From Saccharothrix australiensis (GTDB taxonomy: Bacteria; Actinomycetota; Actinomycetes; Mycobacteriales; Pseudonocardiaceae), in contig NZ_RBXO01000001.1 in the NCBI RefSeq assembly GCF_003634935.1, forward strand, positions 248,001 through 312,000: a stretch of DNA of 64,000 nt. The letters are read 5' to 3'. The position numbers and the translations under genes were made by a program. The stretch's first letter is position 1, and each line of letters opens with the position of its first letter. A model generated the notes under the pieces. It saw nothing but the letters and a program-made list of their open reading frames with translations, was not told the DNA's origin and did not search any database. This document shows positions 45,131 to 54,697 of this stretch, one piece after another.

Positions 45131-47239
45131 CTAGACGCGGGCGGGGACCTTCTCGTCCTCGGCCGGCACGTCCTCGTGGATCGCCATGCGCTCCTGGATG
45201 CGTCGCAGCGGTCCCGGCGCCCACCACGCCGCGTTGCCGAGCAGCTTCAGCACGGCGGGCACGAGCAGCATCCGCACCACGGTGGCGTCCAGCGCGAGCG
45301 CCAGGATCATGCCGACGCCCACGAACCGCATCATGGTGATCTGCGAGAACGCGAACGCGCCGGTCACCACGATCAGCAGCAGCGCCGCCGCCGTGATCAC
45401 CCGGCCGGTCTTCGCCAGCCCCGCCGACACCGCCTCCTCGGTGGTGGCACCGCGACCGCGCGCCTCCACCATGCGGGACATCAGGAACACCTCGTAGTCG
45501 GTGGACAGGCCGAACACCATCGCGGCCATCAGCACGACGATCCCGGACTCCAGCGGCGCGGGCGTCACGCCCAGCAGGTCCGCGCCGTGCCCCTCCTGGA
45601 ACACCCACACCAGCACGCCGAACGTGGCCGACAGCGACAGCGCGCTGACCACGACCGCCTTGATCGGCAGCAGGATCGACCCGAACGCCAGGAACATCAG
45701 CGCGAACGTCGCGCCGACCAGCAGCAGCACCATCCACGGCAGCTTGTCGCGGATCGCGTCGAGGCTGTCCGACACCACCGCCGTGCTGCCGCCGACCAGC
45801 ACCTCCGACGTCCCCGGCCCGGCCAGCGCCCGGACGTCGCGCAGCGCCTGCTTGGACTCGTCGCTGAGCTGGTCGTGCTCCAGGTCGGCGGTGAGCAGCC
45901 ACACGCCGTCCTTCGGCTCGGCCGCGATCCGGGTCTCGCCGACACCGGCCACGTCGCCGACCCCGGTGGCGAACGCCTGCACGTCGGCGGGCGACGGGTC
46001 GCCCGTGACCACGATCTTCAGGCCGCCGGAGGCGAGCGCCGGGAAGTCCCGGTCGATGGTCTCGGCCGCCACCCGCGCGGAGTTGCCCTCCGGCAGCACC
46101 TTCTCGGTGACCTCGCCGAACTTCACGCCCAGGAACGGCGCGCCGAGCGCCAGCAGCACGGCCACGATGGGCAGCACGAACAGCACCGGGCGCTTCATCA
46201 CCCGGCTGGCCAGCCGCCGCCAGCCCGCCTCGGACGGACCGCCCCGGTCCTTGCGCCACGGCACGGCGAGCTTGTCGACGCGGTGCCCGAGGACGCCGAG
46301 CAGCGCGGGCAGCAGGGTGACCGACACCAGCGCCGCGATCGCGACCGCCGACATGCCGCCGTAGCTGAGAGACTTCAGGAAGCCGTGCGGGAACAGCAGG
46401 AGGCCGGACAGCGCGATCACCAGCAGGGTCGCCGAGAACACGACGGTGCGGCCCGCGGACATGACGGTGCGCCGCACCGCGTCCTCCGTGCCGCGCCCGG
46501 CGGCGAGTTCCTCGCGGAACCGACCGACCATGAACAGCCCGTAGTCGATCGCCATCCCGAGGCCGAGCAGGCTGGCCACGTTGACGGCGAACGAGTTCAC
46601 CTCAGCGCCGAGGGAGATCGCGTGGAGGACGCCGAGCGAGCCCATGATCGCGAGACCGCCGACCACGACCGGCAGCGACGCCGCGACCAGGCCACCGAAG
46701 ATGATCACCAGCAGCACCAGCACGATCGGCAGCGACACCGCCTCGGCCTTGGCCAGGTCGGACGACGACATGTCGTTGATGGCCTGCTGCGTGGGCACGA
46801 GGCCGCCGACCTGCTGCGTGACGCCGTCGACCGCCAGCCGGTCGGCGATCTGCTCGTACTGCTTGACGTGCGTGTTGGAGTCCGAGCCGCGCAGGGTGAT
46901 CGCGACCAGCGACTTGCCCGCCTCCGGCGAGGGGATCGGCGGCTGCACCCGCAGCACGGCGTCCTCGGGCAGCTCGGCGAGCTTGCCGGCGATCTGCTGG
47001 AGCCGGGCCGGGTCGACGGTGTCGTAGACCACGACGACGTCGCCGCCCTGGCGGCCGAACGCGTCCTCCGCGACCTGGTTCGCCCGCGCCGACTCGCTGG
47101 CGGGCGCGTCGTAGCCGCCCTGGCTGAGCCGGTCGAAGACGCCGAGGCCCCAGATGCCGCCGGCCACCGCCAGCACCACCGTCGCGATCAACACCACCCA
47201 CCGACGGCGGTACGCCAGCGATCCCCAGTTCGCGAACAC
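45131..47239 (-). CDS. MMPL family RND-type exporter
   Basis: The 702-residue protein has a first helix RRWVVLIATVVLAVAGGIWG, a large outside loop, then a five-helix block with the MMPL proton-relay signature VASLLGLGMAIDYGLFMVGR, a second loop, and a second block with VLMAAMVFGLSTDYEVFLMS. The layout matches actinobacterial MMPL exporters of lipids or drugs. The GTG start has a GGGAGG box. It diverges from a tetR gene that shares an intergenic region with two matching palindromes, so it is probably de-repressed by an exported compound or its precursor. The substrate is unknown. Confidence 0.92.
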   Translation of the reverse strand: MFANWGSLAYRRRWVVLIATVVLAVAGGIWGLGVFDRLSQGGYDAPASESARANQVAEDAFGRQGGDVVVVYDTVDPARLQQIAGKLAELPEDAVLRVQPPIPSPEAGKSLVAITLRGSDSNTHVKQYEQIADRLAVDGVTQQVGGLVPTQQAINDMSSSDLAKAEAVSLPIVLVLLVIIFGGLVAASLPVVVGGLAIMGSLGVLHAISLGAEVNSFAVNVASLLGLGMAIDYGLFMVGRFREELAAGRGTEDAVRRTVMSAGRTVVFSATLLVIALSGLLLFPHGFLKSLSYGGMSAVAIAALVSVTLLPALLGVLGHRVDKLAVPWRKDRGGPSEAGWRRLASRVMKRPVLFVLPIVAVLLALGAPFLGVKFGEVTEKVLPEGNSARVAAETIDRDFPALASGGLKIVVTGDPSPADVQAFATGVGDVAGVGETRIAAEPKDGVWLLTADLEHDQLSDESKQALRDVRALAGPGTSEVLVGGSTAVVSDSLDAIRDKLPWMVLLLVGATFALMFLAFGSILLPIKAVVVSALSLSATFGVLVWVFQEGHGADLLGVTPAPLESGIVVLMAAMVFGLSTDYEVFLMSRMVEARGRGATTEEAVSAGLAKTGRVITAAALLLIVVTGAFAFSQITMMRFVGVGMILALALDATVVRMLLVPAVLKLLGNAAWWAPGPLRRIQERMAIHEDVPAEDEKVPARV

Positions 47240-47288
47240 GCGTCCTCCCAGGCAGGTGCGTTACGGTGGCGTGAATGGCGTCAACTCC

Positions 47289-47344
47289 GTAAACACCGTT
47301 CACTGAATCCTTGGCCGACCGTACGCGTGGTGAACACCGTTTAC
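47289..47344. promoter_or_regulatory. two TetR operators between the MMPL and tetR genes
   Basis: GTAAAC-ACC-GTTCAC (47289-47303) and GTGAAC-ACC-GTTTAC (47330-47344) are near-perfect palindromes with the shared form GTRAAC-N3-GTTYAC, and each is almost the inverse complement of the other. Their centres are 41 bases apart, one close to each divergent promoter. They are the obvious sites for the adjacent TetR. Confidence 0.85.
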
Positions 47345-47362
47345 AACCCGATGGGGTGACAT

Positions 47363-48109
47363 ATGACCGAGGCCACCCGCCGAGAACGGCTCCGTGCCGA
47401 GACGGAGCGTGACATCCGTCGGCAGGCGCGCGCCCTGCTCGTGGCACATGGCCGGGACGCCGTCACCCTGCGTGCCATCGCTCGGGAACTCGGCATCACC
47501 GCGCCGGCCCTCTACCGGTACTACGACTCGCGGGAGGACCTGCTCCACCAGCTCGCCGACGACATCTGCACCGACCTCGCCGCCGAGCTGGACGCCGGGC
47601 TGGCCGCCATCCCGCCCGACGACGTGACGGCGCAGGTCTACTCCGTGTGCCGGGGCTTCCGCCGCTGGGCGCTCGCGCACCCGCAGGAGTTCGTGCTGGT
47701 GTTCGCGTCCACAGAGGACGCCATCGGCCGGTGCCACCCGGACGAGCGGCACCAGGTCGGCGACCAGTTCGGCCGGGTGTTCCTGGAGGTCGCGGGACGG
47801 CTCATCGCAAGCCACCCGGCACCCGAGGCGGGTCCGCCGGAGGTGCCCGCGAGCCTGCACGCGGACCTGGAGGTCTTCCAGCGCGTCCTGATCGACACGG
47901 TCACCGCGCGGGGCGTGCCCGCGGACCCGGACCTGCTGCCGCTGGGCGCGGTCTACCACATCACGCAGTCGTGGGTCCGGCTCTACGGGCACGTGGCGCT
48001 GGAGGTGTTCGGCCGCTTCCCGTTCGCGATGTCCAACCCCGAGCCGATGTTCGACTCGATGCTGGCCGAGATCCTGAGCGAGATGGGCTTCACCGGCTCA
48101 CCTCGGTGA
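47363..48109 (+). CDS. TetR family repressor of the MMPL exporter
   Basis: The 248-residue protein has the TetR HTH in residues about 14-62 (ERDIRRQARALLVAHGRDAV, LRAIARELGITAPALYRYYD, SREDLLHQLADD) and a WHG/TetR_C_13-like ligand domain (VYSVCRGFRRWALAHPQEFV; FQRVLIDTVTARGVPADPDL). It diverges from the MMPL gene with two operators between them, so it most likely controls both. A strong hairpin follows its stop. Confidence 0.9.
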   Translation: MTEATRRERLRAETERDIRRQARALLVAHGRDAVTLRAIARELGITAPALYRYYDSREDLLHQLADDICTDLAAELDAGLAAIPPDDVTAQVYSVCRGFRRWALAHPQEFVLVFASTEDAIGRCHPDERHQVGDQFGRVFLEVAGRLIASHPAPEAGPPEVPASLHADLEVFQRVLIDTVTARGVPADPDLLPLGAVYHITQSWVRLYGHVALEVFGRFPFAMSNPEPMFDSMLAEILSEMGFTGSPR

Positions 48110-48121
48110 ACCGGGCAGTGC

Positions 48122-48151
48122 GGGAGTCGCCCCCCGCGGGGGGCGACTCCC
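48122..48151. terminator. bidirectional terminator, perfect 30-bp palindrome
   Basis: The entire 30 bases are self-complementary (GGGAGTCGCCCCCC with its exact complement around GC). It lies between the convergent tetR and leuS genes. Confidence 0.88.
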
Positions 48152-48169
48152 GGCACGCGAGCGACCCCG

Positions 48170-50962
48170 CTACAGCACCACGTTCACCAGGCGGCCCGGC
48201 ACGACGATGACCTTGCGCGGCTCGCCGCCGCCCACCAGCTCGGCCACCTTCGCGTCCGCCAGCGCGACCGCCTTCACCTCGTCCGCCGACGCCGACGCGG
48301 GCACCACCACGCGGGCCTTCACCTTGCCGTTGACCTGGATCGGGTACTCGACCGTGTCCTCGACCAGGTACCGCTCCTCGGCCCGCGGGAACGGCCCGTG
48401 CGCCAGCGACCCGTCGTGGCCCAGCCGGGCCCACAGCTCCTCCGCCACGTGCGGGCACAGCGGGGCCAGCAGCAGCACCAGCGGCTCGGCCAGCGCGCGG
48501 GGCGCGCCGCCGGTGTAGTGCTTGGTGATGAAGTTGTTCAGCTCGATCAGCTTCGCGCCCGCCGTGTTGTAGCGCAGGTTGCCGTAGTCGTCGTGCACGC
48601 CCGCGATCGTCTTGTGCAGCAGGCGCAGCGCCTCCTCCGACGGCTCCTCGTCCGTCACCCGCAGCGCGCCGGTCTCCTCGTCGACCAGGTTGCGCCACAG
48701 GCGTTGCAGGAACCGGTGCGCGCCGACGACGTCCTTCGTCGCCCACGGGCGGGACACGTCCATCGGGCCCATCGACATCTCGTACAGGCGGAACGTGTCC
48801 GCGCCGTACCGGGCGCACATCTCGTCCGGGGTGACGACGTTCTTCAGGCTCTTGCCCATCTTGCCGTACTCGCGCCGCACCTCCTCGCCCTCGAAGAAGT
48901 ACCGGCCGTCGCGCTCCTCGACCTGCTCGGCGGGCACGGGCGTCCCGCGGCCGTCCCGGTACGCGTACGCCTCGATGTAGCCCTGGTTGAACAGCCGCCG
49001 GTACGGCTCGTCCCCGGACACGTGGCCCAGGTCGAACAGCACCTTCTGCCAGAACCGCGCGTACAGCAGGTGCAGCACGGCGTGCTCGACGCCGCCGATG
49101 TACAGGTCGACGCCGCCGGGGTCGTCCGCGCCGTGCTCCGCGGTGCGCGGGCCCAGCCAGTAGCGCTCGTTCTCGGCGTTGACGAACCGCTCGGTCTCCG
49201 TCGGGTCGACGTACCGCAGCTGGTACCAGCACGAACCCGCCCAGTTGGGCATGGTGTTGGTCTCGCGGCGGTACCGCTTCGGTCCGTCGCCCAGGTCCAG
49301 CTCCACCTCGACCCAGTCGGTGGCGCGGGACAGCGGCGGCGACGGCTCCGAGTTCGCGTCCTCCGGGTCGAAGGTGCGCGGCGAGTAGTCGTCCACGTCG
49401 GGCAGCTCGACGGGCAGCATCGACTCGGGCACGGCGATCGGCGTGCCCTCCTCGTCGTAGACCACCGGGAACGGCTCGCCCCAGTACCGCTGGCGGGAGA
49501 ACAGCCAGTCGCGCAGCTTGAACTGCACGGTGCCCTCGCCGTGGCCGTGCTCCTCCAGCCACGCGACGACCGCCTTCTTGGCCTCGTCGACGGCCAGGCC
49601 GTCCAGGCTGATCCCGCGGTCGCCGTGGCTGTTGATCGCCGGGCCCGCGCCGGTGTACGCCTCGCCGTCGAAGTCCGCCGGCGGCTGCACGGTCCGGATG
49701 ATCGGCAGGTCGAACGCCCGCGCGAAGTCCCAGTCCCGCTGGTCCTGGCCGGGCACCGCCATGATCGCGCCCGTGCCGTAGCCCATCAGCACGTAGTCGG
49801 CGACGTAGACCGGGATCTCCGCGCCGTTGACCGGGTTCACCGCGTGCGCGCCGGTGAAGACGCCGGTCTTCTCCTTGTTCTCCTGGCGGTCCAGCTCGGA
49901 CTTGCGGGACGCCTCGCGGCGGTACCGGGCGATCGCCTCCGCCTGCTCCGGGGTGGCGATCTCGTCCACCAGCGGGTGCTCGGGCGCCAGCACCAGGTAG
50001 GTCGCGCCGAACAACGTGTCCGGGCGGGTGGTGAACACCTCGACCTCGTGCGCGCCGACGGGGAACCGGACCCGCGCGCCGTGCGACCGGCCGATCCAGT
50101 TGCGCTGCATCGACTTGACCTTCTCCGGCCAGTCCAGGCGGTCCAGGTCGTCCAGCAGGCGGTCCGAGTACGCGGTGATGCGCATCATCCACTGGCGCAG
50201 CGACCGGCGGAACACCGGGAAGTTGCCGCGCTCGCTGCGGCCGTCGGCGGTGACCTCCTCGTTCGCCAGCACCGTGCCCAGGCCGGGGCACCAGTTCACC
50301 GGCGCCTCCGACAGGTACGCCAGCCGGTGGCCGCCCAGCACCTTCTGCCGCTCCGCGCCGGTCAGCTCGGCCCAGGCGCGGCCGTCCGGCGTGGCGCGCT
50401 CACCGCGCTCGTACTGGGCCTCCAGCTCGGCGATCGGCCGGGCCCGGCCCGCCTCCGCGTCGTACCAGGAGTTGAAGATCTGTAGGAAGATCCACTGGGT
50501 CCACTTGTAGTAGCCGGGGTCGATGGTGGAGATCCGGCGGCGCTCGTCGTGGCCCAGGCCGACCCGGCGGATCTGCCGCAGGTAGGTCCGGATGTTGTCC
50601 TCGGTGGTCTCGCGCGGGTGCCTGCCGGTCTGCACGGCGTACTGCTCGGCGGGCAGCCCGAACGCGTCGAACCCCATCGTGTGGAGCACGTTGCGGCCGG
50701 TCATCCGGTGGTACCGGGCGAACACGTCGGTGCCGATGAAGCCCAGCGGGTGGCCCACGTGCAGGCCCGCGCCCGACGGGTAGGGGAACATGTCCTGCAC
50801 GAACAGCTTGTCCTCGGGCACGTCGCCCCGGAGCGGGCCGACCGGGTTGGGCGCGTGGAACGTGCCGCGCTCCTCCCACTCCCGTTGCCACCGCTGCTCG
50901 ATCTCGCCCGCCAGCTCGGCGGTGTAGCGGAAGGCGGGCGTCTCCGCCGCGTCGGTGCTCAT
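48170..50962 (-). CDS. leuS: leucyl-tRNA synthetase
   Basis: The 930-residue class I synthetase has the HIGH motif as HVGH (residues 69-72, in [18 protein letters not shown]), the CP1 editing domain ([20 protein letters not shown]), and the KMSKS motif as KMGKS in [16 protein letters not shown]. The C-terminus ends with a [15 protein letters not shown] extension typical of bacterial LeuRS. It charges tRNA-Leu. The ATG follows a GAAGGGAA box. The 100 bases upstream contain a leader peptide gene and hairpins characteristic of attenuation by leucine supply. Confidence 0.97.
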   Translation of the reverse strand: MSTDAAETPAFRYTAELAGEIEQRWQREWEERGTFHAPNPVGPLRGDVPEDKLFVQDMFPYPSGAGLHVGHPLGFIGTDVFARYHRMTGRNVLHTMGFDAFGLPAEQYAVQTGRHPRETTEDNIRTYLRQIRRVGLGHDERRRISTIDPGYYKWTQWIFLQIFNSWYDAEAGRARPIAELEAQYERGERATPDGRAWAELTGAERQKVLGGHRLAYLSEAPVNWCPGLGTVLANEEVTADGRSERGNFPVFRRSLRQWMMRITAYSDRLLDDLDRLDWPEKVKSMQRNWIGRSHGARVRFPVGAHEVEVFTTRPDTLFGATYLVLAPEHPLVDEIATPEQAEAIARYRREASRKSELDRQENKEKTGVFTGAHAVNPVNGAEIPVYVADYVLMGYGTGAIMAVPGQDQRDWDFARAFDLPIIRTVQPPADFDGEAYTGAGPAINSHGDRGISLDGLAVDEAKKAVVAWLEEHGHGEGTVQFKLRDWLFSRQRYWGEPFPVVYDEEGTPIAVPESMLPVELPDVDDYSPRTFDPEDANSEPSPPLSRATDWVEVELDLGDGPKRYRRETNTMPNWAGSCWYQLRYVDPTETERFVNAENERYWLGPRTAEHGADDPGGVDLYIGGVEHAVLHLLYARFWQKVLFDLGHVSGDEPYRRLFNQGYIEAYAYRDGRGTPVPAEQVEERDGRYFFEGEEVRREYGKMGKSLKNVVTPDEMCARYGADTFRLYEMSMGPMDVSRPWATKDVVGAHRFLQRLWRNLVDEETGALRVTDEEPSEEALRLLHKTIAGVHDDYGNLRYNTAGAKLIELNNFITKHYTGGAPRALAEPLVLLLAPLCPHVAEELWARLGHDGSLAHGPFPRAEERYLVEDTVEYPIQVNGKVKARVVVPASASADEVKAVALADAKVAELVGGGEPRKVIVVPGRLVNVVL

Positions 50963-51002
50963 GGTGGCGTTTCCCTTCGGTTGCCGGCCCCTGACATGAC
51001 GA

Positions 51003-51034
51003 AACCCCCCAGCCCGTGGAGGGCATGAGGGGTT
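51003..51034 (-). terminator. attenuator terminator of leuS
   Basis: On the leuS strand AACCCC and a GCCC/GGGC inner pair close with GGGGTT, followed by TTTCGTC. It lies 41 bases before the leuS start and 34 bases after the leader peptide stop, where a transcription attenuator is expected. Confidence 0.65.
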
Positions 51035-51068
51035 GCCGCGCCGACCCTGGGTGGTGGGTCCGCGCGGC
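51035..51068 (-). promoter_or_regulatory. hairpin abutting the leuS leader peptide stop
   Basis: GCCGCGC and GCGCGGC form a 7-bp outer stem with an inner GACCC/GGGTC pair. The stem begins at the last base of the leader stop codon and ends next to the terminator, so a ribosome on the leader would disrupt it. This is the arrangement expected of the first stem of an attenuator. Confidence 0.6.
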
Positions 51069-51097
51069 TAGCTAAGGAGCAGGCGGGCCGTGCTCAT
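51068..51097 (-). CDS. leuS leader peptide
   Basis: The nine-codon frame reads MSTARLLLS and stops with TAG. Codons 6-8 are CTG CTC CTT, three consecutive leucines using three different codons, including the rare CTT in this 73 percent G+C genome. A GGACGG box lies 4-9 bases upstream. Stalling of a ribosome at the leucine codons when charged tRNA-Leu is scarce would alter folding of the hairpins before leuS. Attenuation of this kind has been predicted for branched-chain and synthetase genes in actinobacteria; the call here rests on sequence alone. Confidence 0.65.
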   Translation of the reverse strand: MSTARLLLS

Positions 51098-51110
51098 GCC
51101 GTCCACGGTA

Positions 51111-51890
51111 TCAGCGCACGGCAAGCACGATGAACTGGGTGACCGGGTCGCGGCGAAGTTGTCGTCCGAGACCAGGACCAGCGTGCGGTCCGGGCCCCAC
51201 GCCATGCCCTCGACGTTGCCCACCCGGCTGAGCGGGAAGTCGGCGAGGTCGGCGAGCAGGCGCTTGGGCATCGGCCCGGCGCGGTCGAGCGACCTGCCCG
51301 CGACGTCGGTCGCGCCGTGCGTGGTGGCCTCGAACAGGCGGACCTTGTTGCCGACGCCCGGCGCGAACGAGCGCTCCAGCACGAGGAACCGGCCGCCGCG
51401 CGGGTCGGGCAGGATCGCCGTGACGCCCGTGCTGCCGCCCTCGGCGAACACGGGCTCCTGGCGGTAGGCGTACTGGGCGCGCACCCGGTCGGGCGTCTGG
51501 GTGGTGATCCGCGAGACCGCGCCCCTGGTGCGGTCGGCGGGCGGGCCGTCCCGGAGCAGCGGGCCCTCGACGGCGGTGACCACCCGGCCGCGGGCCAGGG
51601 CCGGCCCCTCCAGGGCCTCGTTGCGCCGGGGCCCCTGGTCGGGGCGCATCCGGAGGTTGTCGGCGAGCCGGTACTCGCGGACGAACGCGCCGTCCCGCGC
51701 GGCCTCGCGGACCGACGGGTCGATCGGGGTCGCGCCCCGGTCGCCCTCCTGGCTCCACACGTAGTGGCCGGTGCGCGGGTCGACGCGGATGTCCTCGGGG
51801 TCGACGGTGTTCGCCGGGTACGGCGCGCCCGTCGCGTCGCGCAGGCGGTGCACGGCGGTGAAGGTGGGCACGCCCCGCGGGGAGATCCGC
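51111..51890 (-). pseudogene. degraded phytase-like/esterase-like protein gene
   Basis: Reading leftward, the frame encodes the middle and C-terminal part of a secreted phytase-like protein: YPANTVDPEDIRVDPRTGHY, FLVLERSFAPGVGNKVRLFE and VGNVEGMAWGPDRTLVLVSD. The last residues VTQFIVLAVR are in another frame; one missing base near 51145 separates them from DDNFAAT. The N-terminal third with its signal peptide is also absent, and upstream sequence has no coding character. So the gene is both truncated and frameshifted. The leuS leader lies 14 bases beyond its old stop codon. Confidence 0.75.
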
Positions 51891-52048
51891 GCCGAGCACG
51901 AGCCGCGACATGCGGGCAGCTCACCGGATCGCGGTGGCCACGAGTTGACGACGAGGTGACCGCGAGCCGACCCCGCGCGGGGTGGGGCGCGCCACCTTCC
52001 GCCGACCTGGTTCGGTCCCGCCCGGGGGACGCGCCTACCCTCGATGGC

Positions 52049-52447
52049 GTGAACATCGTGCTGCTCGTGGTGCTGGGGCTGGTGGGCGTCGCATTCGTGG
52101 CCGTCGGCGTCCTGGGGATGCGCGGCCGACTCCACCGCAACCGGTTCTTCGGCGTGCGGACCAAGGCCACGCTGCGCGACGACGAGGCGTTCACGCTGGC
52201 CAACCGGATCGCCGCCGTGCCGACGCTGGTCGCGGGCGCGATCGCGCTGGCCACGGGCGTCGCGGTGGCGCTGAACGCGGAGACCGCGCTGGTCGTGGGC
52301 GCGCTCGGGCTGGTCGGCTCGCTGGTGATCGCGTCCGCGGGCGGCGTGCTGGGCCACCGCGCGGCCGAGGCCATGCCCTCGCCGGAACCCGCCGGCTGCG
52401 GCGGCTGCGCCTGTGCCGGCGCGTGCGGCGTCCTCCAGCGCGCCTGA
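52049..52447 (+). CDS. SdpI/YhfL family small membrane protein
   Basis: The 132-residue protein has three hydrophobic segments (NIVLLVVLGLVGVAFVAVGV; VPTLVAGAIALATGVAVALN; ALVVGALGLVGSLVIASAGG) and the SdpI-family loop RLHRNRFFGVRTKATLRDDE with NRIA following, between helices 1 and 2. The tail GCGGCACAGACG is cysteine-rich, an unusual feature. SdpI proteins are immunity or signalling membrane proteins in Bacillus; the role of actinobacterial versions is unknown. The start is GTG without a clear ribosome site. Confidence 0.8.
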   Translation: MNIVLLVVLGLVGVAFVAVGVLGMRGRLHRNRFFGVRTKATLRDDEAFTLANRIAAVPTLVAGAIALATGVAVALNAETALVVGALGLVGSLVIASAGGVLGHRAAEAMPSPEPAGCGGCACAGACGVLQRA

Positions 52448-52480
52448 CGACCCGGCGCGCGGCCGTCGGACCGTCCCCCG

Positions 52481-53062
52481 CTAGTTGCGCCGCACGTCCA
52501 CCGGGAACGTGGCCAGCAGCGCGGTCGGCATGCCCTGCCTGCGCAGCACCCGGCCCCAGAGGTCGGTGTTGGGCGGTGTGAGGACGTCGTCGGGCAGGCC
52601 GGGCACGACGATCCAGTCACCGCGCTCGATCTCGCCCGCCAACTGGTCCTCGCCCCAGCCCGAGTAGCCCGCGAACACCCGCAGGCCGCGCACCTTCGCG
52701 ACCAGGGCGTCCGGGTCGGAGTCCAGGTCGATCAGGGCGACCGGGCCGTGGACGTTCACCACGCCCTCGATCGAACCCGCGTCCTCGCCCGTGCGCAGCG
52801 CGGCCAGGCACAGCGCGGTCTTCTGCTCCACCGGGCCGCCGATGTACACGGCCTGCGGCCGGCTCACGTGCGGGCCCCACGAGGGCAGGACGTCGTGCAC
52901 GGCGACCTCGCTGGGGCGGTTCAGCACCACACCGAGGGTGCCCTCGCCCCGGTGGTCGATGACGTAGACCACCGTGCGGCGGAAGTTCGAGTCGGTCAGG
53001 CTCGGTGCCGCGACCAGCAGGGAACCCGGTTCGACTTCGGCATCAGGTCGCACGGGGACCAT
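52481..53062 (-). CDS. YqgE/AlgH family protein
   Basis: The 193-residue protein matches the family from end to end: EPGSLLVAAPSLTDSNFRRT, VVYVIDHRGEGTLGVVLNRP, VYIGGPVEQKTALCLAAL, and RVFAGYSGWGEDQLAGEIER, GDWIVVPG. The function of this widespread fold is not established. It is transcribed leftward, away from the MFS gene. Confidence 0.92.
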   Translation of the reverse strand: MVPVRPDAEVEPGSLLVAAPSLTDSNFRRTVVYVIDHRGEGTLGVVLNRPSEVAVHDVLPSWGPHVSRPQAVYIGGPVEQKTALCLAALRTGEDAGSIEGVVNVHGPVALIDLDSDPDALVAKVRGLRVFAGYSGWGEDQLAGEIERGDWIVVPGLPDDVLTPPNTDLWGRVLRRQGMPTALLATFPVDVRRN

Positions 53063-53242
53063 GATCCCAGACGACGCGGATCACACCCGTCGTGGAACAT
53101 CCGGGCTACCGTGGTCGTTGTACGAACCGTCAGGCGCCATCGAGTCCCCCGGGCCCAACCAAAACCGCCTTCGCGGAATACCGTCCGGCTGGAGCCGCGT
53201 AGCGCAACCCGCCGAGAGGCGACCGGGCGTCTGACCCCGGGA

Positions 53243-53267
53243 GGCCGGACCCGTCACGGGTCCGGCC
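53243..53267. terminator. hairpin between yqgE and the MFS gene
   Basis: GGCCGGACCCG and its exact complement form an 11-bp stem around TCA, followed by TTCGCGG. Both neighbouring genes start, not end, on its two sides, so it may terminate an unseen short transcript from the yqgE side or act as a 5' leader element of the MFS gene 75 bases downstream. Confidence 0.5.
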
Positions 53268-53341
53268 TTCGCGGTTCGCCGGGTCGGCCCCCGGCGCACG
53301 GCGGGTCCGGCCACCGCGATCGCAAGGCATAGGCTCGTCGG

Positions 53342-54634
53342 GTGACCAGTGCCGGGACGACCACGGCGAAGCACCACCTTGGTGTCCGGCGACTCCTCGC
53401 CACGGCGGACTTCCGCAGGCTGTTCGCCTCGCGGCTCGCGTCCCAGTGGGGCGACGGGCTGTTCCAGGCCGGGCTCGCCGGCGCGGTGCTGTTCAACCCG
53501 GAGCGCCACGCCGACCCGCTCGCCGTCGCGGCCGGGTTCGCCGTGCTGCTCCTGCCGTACTCCGTGGTGGGCCCGTTCGCGGGCGCGCTGCTCGACCGGT
53601 GGGACCGCCGCCGGGTGCTGGTCGTGGCGAACCTCGTGCGCGGCGTGTTCGTCCTGCTCACCGCCGCCGCCGTCGGGCTCGGCCTGGACGGCGTGCCGCT
53701 GTACGCGGCGGCGCTGTTCGTCACGGGCGTGAGCCGGTTCGCGGGCTCGGGCCTGTCCGCGTCCCTGCCGCACGTCGTCGCGGAGGAGCACCTCGTGGAG
53801 GCGAACGCGTTCGTCACCACCCTCGGCGCGCTCATGGCGGTGTTCGGTGCGGGTTGCGCGGTGGCGCTGCGGCAGGTGTTCGGCGCGGGCGACGGCGGCT
53901 CGGCGTGGACCACGGCGGTCGCCGTCCTCGGCTCGCTGGCCGCGGGGTACCTGGCGTCCCGGTTCGCGCGTGGCGCGCTCGGGCCGGACGAGGTCGACGA
54001 GCCGAGGCGCACGGCCACCGCCGTGGCGCGCGGCCTGCTGGACGGCGGGCGGGCGGCGTGGCGGACGCCCAGCGTGGCCGCCGCGCTGCTGGCGCTGCTC
54101 GCGCACCGGGCCGCGTTCGGGGTGTCCCTGCTGCTCACGCTGCTGCTGATGCGCCACGCGTTCACCGACGTGGGCCCGCTGAAGGCGGGCATGGCCGGTC
54201 TCGGCGAGATCGCCGTCGCGGGCGGCGCGGGCATCCTGCTGGCGGGCCTGATCACGGACCGGATCGTGGACGTGCTCGGCCGCCGGGGGACGGTGTGCGG
54301 TGCGCTCGGCCTGGCCGCCGCGAGCCAGCTCGGGCTCGGCCTGCCGATGCTGCTGCCGACGACGCTGGCCGCGTCGTTCGTGCTGACGTTCGCGGGCCAG
54401 GTGATCAAGCTGTGCGTGGACGCGGCCGTGCAGAGCGACATCGGCGACGAGGTGCGCGGTCGGGTGTTCGCCCTCTACGACACGCTGTTCAACGCGACCC
54501 AGGTGGGCGCGGTGGCGGTGGCGGCGATGGTGGTCCCGCTGGACGGCCGCTCCCCGGCCCTGATCGTGGCGGCGACGGCGTCCTACGTGGTGGGCATCGT
54601 GGTGTTCGTGAACTGGCACCGGATCAGCAGGTAG
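53342..54634 (+). CDS. major facilitator superfamily transporter
   Basis: The 430-residue protein has 12 hydrophobic segments and the MFS motif A between helices 2 and 3 as GPFAGALLDRWDRRRVLVVA. The N-terminus FRRLFASRLASQWGDGLFQA is typical of the MFS_3/antiporter subgroup of actinobacteria. Substrate unknown; many relatives are macrolide or drug exporters. The start is GTG. Its stop lies 64 bases before the nested inverted-repeat element. Confidence 0.88.
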   Translation: MTSAGTTTAKHHLGVRRLLATADFRRLFASRLASQWGDGLFQAGLAGAVLFNPERHADPLAVAAGFAVLLLPYSVVGPFAGALLDRWDRRRVLVVANLVRGVFVLLTAAAVGLGLDGVPLYAAALFVTGVSRFAGSGLSASLPHVVAEEHLVEANAFVTTLGALMAVFGAGCAVALRQVFGAGDGGSAWTTAVAVLGSLAAGYLASRFARGALGPDEVDEPRRTATAVARGLLDGGRAAWRTPSVAAALLALLAHRAAFGVSLLLTLLLMRHAFTDVGPLKAGMAGLGEIAVAGGAGILLAGLITDRIVDVLGRRGTVCGALGLAAASQLGLGLPMLLPTTLAASFVLTFAGQVIKLCVDAAVQSDIGDEVRGRVFALYDTLFNATQVGAVAVAAMVVPLDGRSPALIVAATASYVVGIVVFVNWHRISR

Positions 54635-54697
54635 TAGGCACCGATCAAAGTATCCTGGCACCGGAAAAGAAGGTTGACGCGGTCACACCCGGTCGCG

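Noticed and set aside
53130-53270. Possible tRNA-like sequence between yqgE and the MFS gene (TAGCGCAACC-like stretch)
   Set aside because: No 7-bp acceptor stem, no T-loop GGTTCGA and no plausible anticodon arm; the strong pairing is an ordinary 11-bp hairpin.
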